Origin: Ephydatia muelleri
Taxonomy: Eukaryota; Porifera; Demospongiae; Spongillida; Spongillidae
Assembly (NCBI GenBank): GCA_013339895.1
Contig: JABACO010000005.1
Span: forward strand, 10,472,336 to 10,536,335
Length of the DNA: 64,000 nucleotides
Reading direction: 5' to 3'
A program made the position numbers and the translations under genes. Shown here in pieces: positions 12,713 through 25,224 of the stretch; position 1 is the stretch's first letter, and each line of letters begins with the position of its first letter. The notes under the pieces are model-generated. The model ran no database searches. It was not told the DNA's origin and was given only the letters and a program-made list of their open reading frames with translations.

Positions 12713-13072
12713 CTAGACAAAAACATCGTCCAGAACAACTTGCTCACAAGAAGCAAAGTGAGACCTGCTGAGTATCGCTCTAGCATTGCACCTAATCAAA
12801 GTGAGGTTAAGACGACCATATAGGCTGTTCAGCATTTGGGATTTGTAAGTGTTGGTTCGAACAGCCAGTCGTGAGCCCAACTGTGACAAAGCCTGCCTCG
12901 CCTCTGTGCCCCAACAACCATAAGACCCCACCACCATTGGAATGCAGCGCCATCCCAACTCTTCACACTTCGCGTCATTGTTCCTATGTTTGCGTTCCTC
13001 TGTTGCCTTTGCTGCTGCCCCAGGTGATATGCCCGCTTCTACAATGTGTAAAGGATTAAGCGGGGACGTCAC
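12713..13072 (-). mobile_element. LINE ORF2 extreme C-terminal fragment
   Basis: A 119-residue open frame resembles the end of the same LINE protein class as at 35,881-36,321: AKATEERKHRNNDAKCEE, then a hydrophobic IPMVVGSYG block, then TEARQALSQLGSRLA and a final LNLTLIRCNARAIL. In the 36 kb copy the matching blocks are EQEKKRKY, LTPFVVSTDGMLGREANFLLKRLA and LSFAILRATNLCLRG. The reverse transcriptase is not attached, so this is a 5'-truncated copy, as is typical for LINEs. Confidence 0.6.
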
Positions 13073-14224
13073 TGAGACATCAAAAGCCGTAGAAAAGCCT
13101 CTGTCCCAGTTAGCCTGTTATTACTAAATATGTAATCAAGCAACAATTTATCATACAATATGTAATTGACAGAGCATGTATTTCTTTGCCTCCACTTTCA
13201 CCTCTAACAACCTAAACACCTATGACATTTGATATAAAGTACAAGACCAATATTTATATTCCCCTAGAATGACCACAATATCAAATGAAAGTGCTTTAAT
13301 TACAACACAAATACTCACTCACACTTTAGTGTGCCATTCCCTCGTGGATTTCTACGATTCTTTGAGAATGGTGATGTTCCAATTTATAAAAATGCTTGTT
13401 GGCGATAAGGTTCCTGCACTCATCATGTATAAGTGTCATGCCATGTAGTACGATCTGTCAAGACTACCACCCTTTTTTAATTTCTGCACACCATCCCAGA
13501 AAAATAAACAAATATGCATATAAGTAGGATTTCTAGTCCTTCATTTTGACTGTACTGTAACAACATGCACCCTGCTACTTTTAGATCAGAGTACACACAA
13601 TCTGATGACAAAACAATACACTCAAGTAACCTATGCAAGACAGGTTATTTGTCTGCTATTAGGGAATGTTGGATGAATTAATGAAGGAAACAAATATTAT
13701 GAATGTGGAAATTTGCTACTGACAATATTTGCAAAATCAAACTCAGGTTCTTAATATCCAACATGTCCATCATCATGAATCAAGACTTGGTAAGATTTGG
13801 TGGCAACAGAAGCTGTACAAATCCACTGAGAGATAAGCAATCTTCCAGTCCATCATAACTTATCAATGGTATACACAGCCAATAGGAATACACAACCACA
13901 ATTCACTGTAAGGGCGGAATGCGGTAAAGAGTACACCTGCATTTTCCCAAACAGCACTTCATACGATGCTGCCCAGGTCACAACATTGGACCATTCAACA
14001 ATCATATCTAAAAAATCTATATAGCTGACACAAAACGTAATGAACCAAAACATGGGAAGTACCATTTCACGGCTTGAGAGATGTTGAACAGTTGTTATGA
14101 TCATACATGTCTGCAGCACACAAGTGCTTGGTTCCAGTTCATGTAGTGATGTGCAGGTGTACTAATCTAATTGATTAATCCTACACACATATTAATCTAT
14201 TTATCATGCACACTTAGCAGCATA
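13073..14224. other. Non-coding stretch
   Basis: AT-rich. The only sizeable frame (13,853-14,119 minus) has no recognisable motif. Confidence 0.3.
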
Positions 14225-14429
14225 CACTGCGCCACAGCATTTAGCATGCAGAGTTGTGCCGAGTCCGCATATCAACCATATGCAGATGAGTATCATTGAA
14301 GTGTTCATATGCAGACGTCTGCATATGAACACTTCAATGATACTCATCTGCATATGGTTGATATGCAGACTCGGCACAACTCTGCATACTAAATGCTCAA
14401 CTCTGCATACTAAATGCTGTGGCGCAGTG
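14225..14429. mobile_element. Palindromic MITE
   Basis: The element is almost entirely one inverted repeat about an AGACGTCT core at 14,313-14,320. The ends read CACTGCGCCACAGCATTTAG on both strands and are flanked by ATA on both sides (14,222-14,224 and 14,430-14,432), a possible 3-bp target duplication. The right arm has an extra tandem copy of about 22 bp. No coding capacity. The arms are nearly identical, suggesting recent origin or gene conversion. Confidence 0.8.
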
Positions 14430-15190
14430 ATAATATAGACTTTACAGTAGTATGAGCAACTGACAGCATCATGGGACATGTAATATCCACCCCCTATTGA
14501 ATAATCATTTTGTACCTTCCAACTCTCCAGCATACTAACTGTAAACAGCATGTGATCAATGAGTGAGGTTGCCATCTGACAAGGGCTCTTACACCACAAT
14601 TATTCAACACTGCAGAGGCTATCCAATCACAGCAGCCCTTGTGGATGAAGCCCTGGATCAAGATAAGAATTATTCTCTGAAGTGCCGACAGTTGTGAAAG
14701 CACTGATACAGACACAACTGGTGAATTAAATTACCAAACACCAGATAGCCCCTCACCTAAATGTGGGGAAAGTAACAAACCATACTTCAGTTCACATGAA
14801 ATATGCATAGAGTGCATAGAATACAGTTTGGAAACATGTACATGCATGTCAGGAACCACGAAATGTCTTTAAATATCAAATAAGTCAACATTTTAAATAA
14901 CACAGCTGCTATAGTACAAAACAGAAGCAATTACAGCTCAAGTTCACAAAGAGCAGTTGAGATTGCATTACACTGAGAGGGATACATGATACGTGTGCTG
15001 ATCAGGTAGCCAATTGGACTTAATTTATAACAGGAAGTGTCTGATATGACCAATATTAGGGGCGTCTAAATTACATTCTGAGACAAACCAAACCACACAC
15101 TATCGTATGATGTAGTAGATGCTACAACATTTTCCCAATCTGATCATTGGTTTAAGTGTCTTTGCTTCTGGTTCAATGCGCATGCGACAA
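14430..15190. other. Upstream flank of the mini-exon gene
   Basis: AT-rich, with no recognised gene. It probably includes distal promoter sequence of the gene starting near 15,240. Confidence 0.3.
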
Positions 15191-15192
15191 TT

Positions 15193-15275
15193 TGACGTCA
15201 CAGCTGTGATGTATATAAAGAAATGCTCTTTCACTTAATCTAGTTGTTCCAAAATACAGTTTGTAATACAGCATG
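15193..15275 (+). promoter_or_regulatory. Candidate promoter and ATG-only first coding exon
   Basis: A perfect palindromic cAMP-response element TGACGTCA (15,193-15,200) abuts an E-box CAGCTG (15,201-15,206). A TATA-like TATATAAAG follows at 15,212-15,220, placing an expected start site near 15,240-15,245. At 15,273-15,275 an ATG is followed directly by GTAAGT, a strong donor, so the first coding exon would contribute only the start codon. Element identities follow textbook consensus motifs. That they act as a promoter here is inference from spacing. Confidence 0.5.
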
Positions 15276-18200
15276 GTAAGTCACATCAGAAGTACGATGC
15301 ACACATGTATAAAAGTGTTTTTGAAATGTAAAAACTTCTTTCATTACTGTACCAAGTATAAATAGCATGCATTTTTATTTATTTATTTACTTTAGCAGAT
15401 GCTGTTGTAATAAGAAGTGCCGTTGCAGATCAAATGGCTTGAAATAATTTGTAAAATGGTATCTACAGTTCTGGAACGAACTGTTTCGATACGTATATTC
15501 TTCGGTCAGTACAGAATAGTCGAAACAAACAAACGTAATGATTTATTACTATACTATCACTGACAGCATTTACAAAAATGTATGTATGTAAGCATCAATT
15601 GTCTAGTAAAAATGGCGTGAGTCTGGTTCTCTGAAATACAGACACTTTAATCGTGTCAAGCTTATTTCAAACATGGATTAATGCAAAAACCTCAATATAC
15701 AGATAGATACTTCAGATACGGATTGCATTCATGGTATTAGATAGCTGTACATTTCAACTCCTGCAATGCAGATACCACGATTTGTGCAAGGTCCCAATGT
15801 GTTCAATGTAGAGGGGTTCCACTGTTGCAGTGTGTTTTTATAACACCTTATCCAATTCAGAGCTATGTCTCACTATCATGCCTGCATATTTCTCAGTTGA
15901 AAAACTCCCGATTAGAGTGAGAAAATTCTGTGTCATCTTTATTTTCACCACACAATATTTGAAAACAAGCAAACTAACACTGGAATCCCGTTCAGTACGT
16001 TCACACACATAGATGAACATGAGTTTCAAAATGGCAAGGTCTAAACCAAACACCAATAATTATAAATGCACAATAGCAAATTGCTTGCAAGGTAAATATT
16101 ATTACCTATACGAATCCATTAATTATGCATTTTGATGTCTACGTTGGGACAATATTTTGCATATCAATGGCTAACTGAAAATTGATCATTCTCTATCAGA
16201 GTCAAGAACGGCCGAAGACGAAAACAATTACGCCGGTATGTGCAAATCATAATGAATGCTTACCATTCTAAGAAATGGAAAATAAGCACACAAACAATCG
16301 TAGGTTTGGACTACATTTTCAGTACTTACTGACCTAACAATACGAACTTATTCTCCATTGCTGAAAGGAAATGCAGTGGAACCTCTCTAATCTGGCCCTC
16401 CAAAATGCGGACACCTCTGTTAATTCAGGCATGGTTGCACTCACTTTATTAACTAGCTATACATCTCTCTCAATAAACAGAGGGGTTCACTGTAGCAGTG
16501 TGTGCAGTGAAGTGAGGCTGTATAAATGTGCAAGTTCTATGTGTCATCTTGATTTTCATTAAACAATATTAAACAACAAAACATAGCGATTCATAACTGG
16601 CACAGGAACCACGTTGCCATTTCATGCATGTAGTCTAGCATATAAATTATATACTTTTATTTCTCTAGCAGAGTCAGGAACCGCCAAAGACGAAACCATT
16701 GTCACCGGTATGTGCAAATCATAATGAATGCTTACAAATCTAAGAAACACACAAACAATTCCTAGTATCCTAGGTTTTCACTTCTAGTTTCAGTACTTAC
16801 TGGTCTAAAAATACAATGTTATGCTCAATTGCTGAACAGTCAAATCTGGCCCTCCAAAATGCAGACACTCAATTATGTGAAAGGTTAATTCAGACATGGG
16901 TTGCACTCACTGTATTAGCTAGCTATACATTTCTCAATAACCATAGGGGTTCACTGTAGCAGTGTGCAGTTATGACTAATTACTCATTGCTTCAAAAGTT
17001 CAATTGACATTTACACTAGTTTGAAGCAATATCATATGGTTACTGTTCAAACACAAGTGCCGACATATTTTACTGCTGAATCAATATCCATAATTCTGGC
17101 AGTATAAATGTGCATGTTCTATGTGTATCTTCATTTTCGTTATGCAATATTTTAAAACAACCAACGTAACTATTCATAACTGGTACAAGAATCACATTCA
17201 ACATGTAGTATTCAAAATGGCTAGGTCTAAATATCCCAAAACTGTTAATTATTAATGCAATTGATAATGCATTTTGATGTCTAAGTGGAGAATATGTACC
17301 TAAAATATATGTTGCATATCAATGTTAACTGAAATTTATTATTTCTTAGCAAAGTCAGGAACCACCAAAGACTAAACCAATGTTACCGGTATGTGCAAAT
17401 CATAATGAATGCTTATGAATCTAAGAAAGTTTAATTCAGGCATGGGTTGCACTCACTGTATTAGTTAGCTATGTATTTCTCAATAACCAGAGGGGTTCAC
17501 TGTAGCAGTGTGCGCAGTTATTATCCATAGCTTCAAAAGTTCAATTCACATTTACATTACTTTGAAGCAATATCATATGGTGACTGTTCAAAAATAAGTT
17601 CTGATATAATTAATAAAGTGACGCTGAATCAATATCTATAATTCTGGCAGTATAAATGTGCATGTTCTATGTGTATCTTCATTTTCGTTATACAATACTA
17701 AAAAAACGAACGTAACTATTCATAACTGGTACAGGAATCATGTAGTCCAGCATGAGTATTCAAAATGGCAATGTCTAAATAACCCAAACATATAATTATA
17801 AATGCATAAAATCACAATGCTTGATTGAGGTAAATATTTATATATTCATTAATTATGCATTTTGATGTCTAAGTGGAGAATATGTACCTAAAAGTTGCTG
17901 ATCAATGCCAACTGAAATTTATTATTTCTTAGCAGAGTCAGGAACTGCCAAAGATGAAACCAATGTTACCGGTATGTGCAAATCATAATGAATGCTTATG
18001 AATCTAAGAAACACACAAACAATTCCTAGTATCTTAGGGTTACACATCTACATGTAGTTTCAGTGCTTACTGGTCTAAAAATACAATCTTATTCTCAATT
18101 GCTGAAAGGAACGCTGCAGTCAAATCTGGTCCTCCAAAATGTGGACACCTCAATTTGTGAAAGTTTAATTCAGGCATGGGCTGTACTCACTGTATTCGTT

Positions 18201-21200
18201 AGCTATATATTTCTCAATAACCAGAGGGGTTCACTGTAGCAGTGTGCGCAGTTATGACTCCATTGCTTCAAAAGTTCAATTCACATTTACATTTGTTTGA
18301 AGCAATATCATATGGTGACTGTTCAAACACAAGTGCCGATAATTAATAAAGTGACATTATCTATGATTCTGGCAGTATAAATGTGCATGTTCTATATGTA
18401 TCTTCATTTTTGTTATACAATATAAAAAAAACAACATCATAACTGGTACAGGAATCACGTTCAACATGTAGTCCAGCATGAGTATTCAAAATGGCAAGGT
18501 CCACAATGCTTGATTGAGGTAATATTTATGTATTCATTAGTTATGCATTTTGATGTCTAAGTGGAGAATATGTACCTAAAATACATGTACATATGTTGCT
18601 TATCAATGCTAACTGAAATTTATTATTTCTTAGCAGAGTCAGGAACTGCCAAAGACGAAACCAATGTCCCCGGTATGTGCAAATCATAATGAATGCTTAT
18701 GAATCTAAGAAACACACAAAGAATTCCTAGTATCTTAGGTTTGCACATCTAGTTTCAGTACTTACTGGTCTAAAACTACAATCTTATTCTCAATTGCTGA
18801 AAGGAACACTGCAGTCAAATCTGGCCCTCCAAAATGTGGACACCTCAATTATGTGAAAGTTTAATTCAGGCATGGGTTGCACTTACTATATTAGCTAGCT
18901 AAACATTTCTCAATAACCAGAGGGGCTCACTGTAGCAGTGTGTGCAGTTATGACTCCATTGCTTCAAAAGTTCAATTCACATTTACATTAGTTTGAAGCA
19001 ATATCATATGGTGACTGTTCAAACACAAGTGCCGATAGTTAATAAAGTGACATTATCTATGATTCTGGCAGTATAAATGTGCATGTTCTATATGTATCTT
19101 CATTTTCGTTATACAATATGAAAAAAAAAAAAAAAAGTAGCCATTCATACCTGGCACAGGAACCACGTTCAACATGTAGTCTAAGTCTAGCATGAGTATT
19201 CAAAATGGCAAGGTTTAAATAACCCAAAACCGATAATTATTAATGCATCAAATCACAATGCTTGATCAAGGTACATATTTTATATTCATGTATTCATTAT
19301 TATGCATTTTGATATCAAAGTGGAGAATATGTACTAACATATGTTGCATATCAATGCTAACTGAAATTTATTATTTCTCTTGCAGAGTCAGGAACCGCCA
19401 AAGACGAAACCAATGACACCAGTATGTGCAAATCATAACGAATGCTTATAAATCTATGAAACACACAAAGAATTCCTAGTATCTTAGGTTTGCGCTTCTA
19501 GTTTCAGTACTTACTGGTCTAAAACTACAATCTTATTCTCAATTGCTGAAAGGAACACTGCAGTCAAATCTGGCCCTCCAAAATGTGGACACCTCAATTA
19601 TGTGAAAGTTTAATTCAGGCATGGGTTGCACTTACTACATTAGCTAGCTAAATATTTCTCAATACCAGAGGGGCTCACTGTAGCAGTGTGTGCAGTTATG
19701 ACTCCATTGCTTCAAAAGTTCAATTCACATTTACATTAGTTTGAAGCAATATCATATGGTGACTGTTCAAACACAAGTGCCGATAGTTAATAAAGTGACA
19801 TTATCTATGATTCTGGCAGTATAAATGTGCATGTTCTATATGTATCTTCATTTTCGTTATACAATATGAAGAAAAAAAAAAAGTAGCCATTCATACCTGG
19901 CACAGGAACCACGTTCAACATGTAGTCTAAGTCGAGCATGAGTATTCAAAATGGCAAGGTTTAATAACCAAAACCGATAATTATTAATGCTTCAAATCAC
20001 AATGCTTGATCAAGGTACCTATTTTTATATTCATGTATTCATTATTATGCATTTTGATATCAAAGTGGAGAATATGTACTAACATATGTTGCATATCAAT
20101 GCTAACTGAAATTTATTATTTCTCTTGCAGAGTCAGGAACCGCCAAAGACGAAACCAATGACACCAGTATGTGCAAATCATAACGAATGCTTATAAATCT
20201 ATGAAACACACAAAGAATTCCTAGTATCTTAGGTTTGCGCTTCTAGTTTCAGTACTTACTGGTCTAAAACTACAATCTTATTCTCAATTGCTGAAAGGAA
20301 CACTGCAGTCAAATCTGGGCCTCCAAAATGTGGACACCTCAATTATGTGAAAGTTTAATTCAGGCATGGGTTGCACTCACTATATTAGCTAGCTATACAT
20401 TTCTCAATAGCCGGAGGGGCTCACTGTACCAGTGTGTGCAGTTATGACATTTTATCCATTGCTTCAAAACATAATGTGCAATCTACATTACAAATGAGCG
20501 TAACTAACATAAAAATGCATTTGACTGTTGTGCCTATAACCTCTCAGAGTGTAGAAATAAGAAGCAATTTGCATGTGAATAGTCACAGACAAACTGTATA
20601 AGCTACATATATTTTAATTTGTTGTTTGTATCTGAAGGACAGCCTATCTGTTCGTCTATGAAGTTGGAGTAAAGCATGTCTACAACATTGTTGTTTTTAA
20701 TGCCGTAATATGGATGTACCAGTTTCGTCCATGTAAGTGCAAGCATGCTGGTGCCAATTGCCTTCCACACAAGGGTTATATTGAATCAGCATTACAACTT
20801 TAACTGTAACAGCATCATATTGCAGAAGAACTTCCATTTATTATGCCAACCATACTCTTTATAGCGTTCAAAGGACAAGTTTGAATCCCTAACACATGTA
20901 CTGTTTTTATCTATGCGGTAGGAATCAAAACAAAGCCAATGTATTCCCTACATGCAAAATATCAATTGTGCTTAATGATGTAAAATCAACACCATATGGT
21001 AACTCACTCATGTTTAGTAACATAGATATGATATTCCACTTTGATCTACATGTACTGTACCAACAGAACCTTCACAATTTCCTGACGCAGAACTGTGTAC
21101 CATGGAAGTGCCGAAATAATTTTAAAATGCGGCAAAAAAATACTTACAGTTCTGGTAGTATGTAACTCTGTATGTTCTACGGTGGCATGTTCATTTTCAT

Positions 21201-22380
21201 CATAAATGTACCATAGCTTGAAACAACATTGCTATTTCTTGCTGTAACTGAAAATGATCTCTTTATTAGAGTGCTGAAATAAAAACACACATTCGGCATT
21301 GAATATTTACATGCTTAGACATTACATGTGGCATTTAATGTTAATGTATCAGAAAGATTGCCTGTGTGTTCACTTATGAATTAGGAATAGACAGCGCCCT
21401 CCTGGTAGCATTTCTATCCACTGCTATAATTGAAATTAATGAGAGTAACTGTCATGCATGCATATGCCAAATGCCTATGACATAATATGTTACCCGCAAT
21501 ACAAATTCAACTACATCACTGTATTTCTTTAAGCCAATCAACAGTTTGTGAAGCACAAGTTGACCTTTTCTGGCTAAAATACTATGATGTTTCCCAGCAC
21601 ATATTGTTCAACTACAGTATGATTCTCAAAAGATGTCTTCCATACATGGACACTACAAATTTGTGTTTAATGAACCAAAATATGTTATAGCACTTTATAA
21701 AAAAGTAATTTTCAATGCCAATTTGATGCACAAACTGATGAGCCATTATCTCTTCATTACAGAGCACTGGAAAACCAGGGGGACAGGTTCCAGTGAAGCC
21801 ATAATGAGGAGAAAATTTTCATCAGGGACCATGCATGATATATCATGTGTAACAATTTTCTATTTGAGGTCACTCTTTTGCTCTTTAGTTCAGAGCACTT
21901 AATAATCGATTTTAAAAACTGTTATCAGCGCCGAAAGCTAATAGCTGTGCTGTCCAGCATATAAAGGTTCATCCCCCACTTGCTCAATGCAAAAGTTAAT
22001 CCACACAAAATCCTGTCGTAATGAATCTTTATCAGTGTATCTAAATCTAAACTCAACAAGCCATTTTATTGCAGGCAACACAGATGCTATATTTGGCAGC
22101 GATAAAATATCTCAACCACAGCACAGTACGAATCAATTCAAACCAAAAAAAAACACCAACACCTGTCACAATTACAAGCATATATCTACATGTAATGGAT
22201 CCCAGAAAGAACAAGCATAGCAACAAATATTCAAATTGTACACGTCGCCTGAGCTGTTTGTATACACCAGACAGCCTACATATCCTTATTTTAAGATCAG
22301 CATTTCGGACCAAGCAACAATCAGTACACATCCTTAGCATTGTGCCGGCTTTAAATTATTGCTTTGTTGAAAGACTATAA
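15273..22380 (+). CDS. Mini-exon gene: tandem 36-nt exons coding a proline-rich repeat
   Basis: Seven 36-nt exons sit between acceptors (TTTCTNNCAG type) and GTATGTGC donors, all phase 0: 16200-16235, 16672-16707, 17353-17388, 17936-17971, 18637-18672, 19386-19421 and 20131-20166. Each codes one dodecapeptide of the form SQEPPKTKPMLP (variants end LSP, MSP or MTP; the first reads SQERPKTKTITP). KTKPMxP fits the class I SH3-ligand pattern [RK]xxPxxP in six copies; the first lacks the central proline. The third copy has lost its acceptor AG (AA), so it is probably skipped. The upstream part is weak: ATG at 15,273, perhaps a 30-nt phase-0 exon at 15,429-15,458. Two possible last exons exist: 21763-21804 (ends TAA) or 22075-22380 (phase 0, TAA). 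An eighth related exon lies at 29,537. Function unknown; a cytoplasmic scaffold or tail is one guess. Confidence 0.5.
15830..20460 (+). repeat. Tandem array of ~0.5-0.75 kb units, each with one mini-exon
   Basis: Spacing between successive mini-exons is 472, 681, 583, 701, 749 and 745 bp. Every unit repeats the same order: a CAAAATGGCAAGG block, TTAATTATGCATTTTGATG, the mini-exon, GCAAATCATAATGAATGCTT, a CTGGCCCTCCAAAATG block, GAGGGGTTCACTGTAGCAG, and TTGAAGCAATATCATATGG in most. The units holding exons 6 and 7 are nearly identical over about 745 bp, so the last duplication is recent. Inside each unit is a degraded element with ends like CAGTGGAACCTC and the complement of CAGTGAACCCCTC, similar to pogo/mariner-type MITE ends. 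It was amplified with the unit. Confidence 0.85.
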
Positions 22381-24930
22381 GGTGCATGAATAGTATGCCA
22401 GCACACAATAATGTTTATATAGTAGTAGAGCTATGGGATTATTCAGCCCTACGTAGAAAACCTCAAACATTCAATAGATAAATGAATGCAGTGCAACAGA
22501 AGGCCGTAGTAATAGCAATGCAGCTCATAATGAATTTTACAATCCTCAATTTCAATTGCATTATGAGTTCAAAGTATATGAATCTCACCCGCACATACAG
22601 TTTGAACACTTAAGTGAATAAGATAATGAAGAAGTGTACGTTGCATGTTTAGGTTATGAGGCGACGGTTTTGTTGTGTAAAAGCTTTTGTCAGTGTCAAC
22701 CTCTGCTGAATGCATAAAATGCGTCCTATGGATGTACATATCTCATCATAGCTGATCTATATGTATAACATATATGTCTATTGTTAACTAAACACTAGCT
22801 GTGGGGGAGAAATTATTCCGAGTTTGTTTGAGGCGGACAGAAGTACCTGAATGCCTTAGCGCAGATTGTGGTTTCCACGCCGGATTATGATTATAATCGC
22901 GCGAATAAACGCTTGTAATTACATCGTAGCGAATAATTTCCTTCCTTTGTAGTCATAACGCGTCTTTATAATATGTGGGTGTTAAAAAAGGAAAGAAAAG
23001 AAAAGGCAAAGGAATAAGAAATGAACAAACGCCAGATGCCGTGGGTAAGGAACGTTTGAAACGTGCGTAGGTAAATTGCATATACTTGATAATCAACAAG
23101 TAATTGTAGGTGTTTATACAATGCAGACGATCGTAGTAAGATCAACCTGTAAGAACGCCACGCTGTGGAATTTTAAGCGCAGATAACTTTAAAGCCACGG
23201 GCAGAATCAGAAGGAGAGTGGTTCATAGGCAAGGATGTCTTACAGTATATGACCGGTTTTTATTTAGAACCATGCGTTTGACCAAGATAAACGTACGCTC
23301 CTCTAAAGTAGAATATAGAGCATAACTCACCACCGTATGCTTTCATAACGACAAAGCGCTTGGCTTGAAACAACCCAAATAAGGCGGGAACGTCACTCGC
23401 ACTAACTAATTCGTATAATGTTATTAAACATAACGTTAAATCGACTTGCCAACAAATGTACAACCAGCTCATGAAATAAGAACAATCAATTTAGTACAGA
23501 GGAACTTACAAAGGGGCAACGGAAAACAATGCCAGCGTGCTGTTGGGGCTACGTACGCTCTGGTTGATGCACACCCCCCATTTAGTTTGAGTCGTTCCGA
23601 TTCACAAAATCTTGCTAGAAGCATTCTTCGCTTTTTAGACAGATATCACATCCTTTCGCCAAACACATACGTTTTCCAACACTTATGCTATCTGTCGTGG
23701 GCATTTTTCATATACGCTCCACCATCTCGTTTGCACCAATGGTTCAATGATCATTAATAGTGAAGCCCTATATGTTTTAGTGTTATATTTTTCGAGTTCA
23801 ATGATTTTGAATGCGAGTCGCAATGGAACCATTTAGGCATATTTAGTCTACCTGTAGGCGTTGCGGTTGATTGATCATTAAAGGCTGGGACAAAATTATC
23901 AACCGAGTGACACTTTCACCGGAGATGTAAAATAGAATTGTCTTATGGGTGGCCCTCCAGTAAGCAATATTTTAGTATGCCGTGGTGCTAACATAGGTGA
24001 CGTTGATAAATAATGCATGCATGATAGCATCTGGCTCTGGCGTGCAGATTAAAAATACACTTATAAGTTTACATAGTGTATAATTATTTCTGGATCCGTT
24101 TCTTCGGACTCATATAAAATGATGGTTGGTCTGGGGCTGATATAGATGTATGAACAGAACAATCCAGAACACGTCAGCCAAGTACTTTACATTGTCGGAT
24201 TTACAGGGTTATTGGAGATTCATAATTATGATAATTACATTGATTGATTGATTGATTGACTGATTGATTGATTGTTTATCAGACAAACACTAAAAGAATA
24301 TAATAGCCTAAATGCACTTACATACTCCCTATTAAAATTTATACAGTTTGCAATATGCAGGTAAGTCAATACACAAAAATTGGGACTTGAAGGAGGACAT
24401 GAGAAGGCCAAAACAGCTTGAATGGGTAGAATATTCCAACATGAGCAGTGCTTGCAGAAAACAATAGTAGCGGGCAGAGCAAATAGGAAGATCGATAGGT
24501 TTCAGCTGGATTGTGGAAGAAATTTTTGTAAGGGCAATCATGACAATTTTGAAACACATGACAAGGTCACATATCCTTGAGAGCGAAGATGAAGGCTACA
24601 GACATTCCTAATAAGGATTAGATAGAAGTGAAGCCCATATAAACACATCATGAGAAAAAAAAACATTGTAAAATTCAAACATTTGATATCATGTAGAAGC
24701 CATGGATTCCACACAGGACAATTGTAGGTGAACATAGGTTTTGAAAACTAAAATGAGTATTGCCACAAAGAAGTTTTTAGTTTTTTAAGAAGGACAGAAG
24801 CAATGCCAAAAGCTTTGGCAGCAGTACAAGAACAGTATCGAAACCTTAATTAATAATCACCGTACATCACGTGCATTATTACAACATAATATGCATAATA
24901 ATGTGTCCATAATTCATCACTCCACATCTC
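20461..24930. other. Long stretch with few supported features
   Basis: Mostly AT-rich. It may be the 3' part or a long intron of the mini-exon gene, with candidate exons at 21,763-21,804 and 22,075-22,380. From about 22,840 to 23,900 the composition changes: CpG dinucleotides become more common (for example ATAATCGCGCGAATAAACGC). A 103-codon open frame at 23,446-23,757 plus has no recognised motif. This patch could be a promoter or exon of an unidentified gene. Confidence 0.3.
24238..24276. repeat. (TGAT)n microsatellite
   Basis: About nine copies of ATTG/TGAT with one TGAC interruption. Confidence 0.85.
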
Positions 24931-24936
24931 CCTTTT

Positions 24937-25215
24937 CTAGAGCCTATTTGGTGGTTTAGATACACGACCACTCCTTGTAATGACTGGTCTTGGTTGAACT
25001 AATTCCTGTTGCTTATGAGAACCAGATGCATTGGGATTATTGTGATTTGGAGCCTCATATTGCCCTTCTGATTCATGCCCTTGCACTTGTGGTTCAACTA
25101 GTCCCTCTAGTTCTTGTTGTCCAACTGCTTCTTCTTGTTCATGTGATTCAACTGATTCTTCCGGCACTTGTAATGTTCTTTCCTGTTCTTGTGGGTCTAC
25201 TGCTGCGATTACGAA
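24937..25215 (-). mobile_element. Retrotransposon pol C-terminal tail fragment
   Basis: A minus-strand frame of acidic, Gln/Glu-rich sequence ends with ITRSGRVSKPPNRL and a stop. This basic R-S-G-R-x-x-K-P-P motif is the usual end of Gypsy-type pol polyproteins (compare RRSGRRTQPPARYRQ in the element at 37-41 kb). Nothing of the integrase is attached. It abuts a LINE fragment on the same strand. Confidence 0.55.
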
Positions 25216-25224
25216 CGATCATGG

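Noticed and set aside
15830-20460. Tandem array as plain satellite DNA
   Set aside because: The 36-nt cores keep acceptor, donor, length and reading frame in nearly all copies while intervening DNA has indels, which favours exons.
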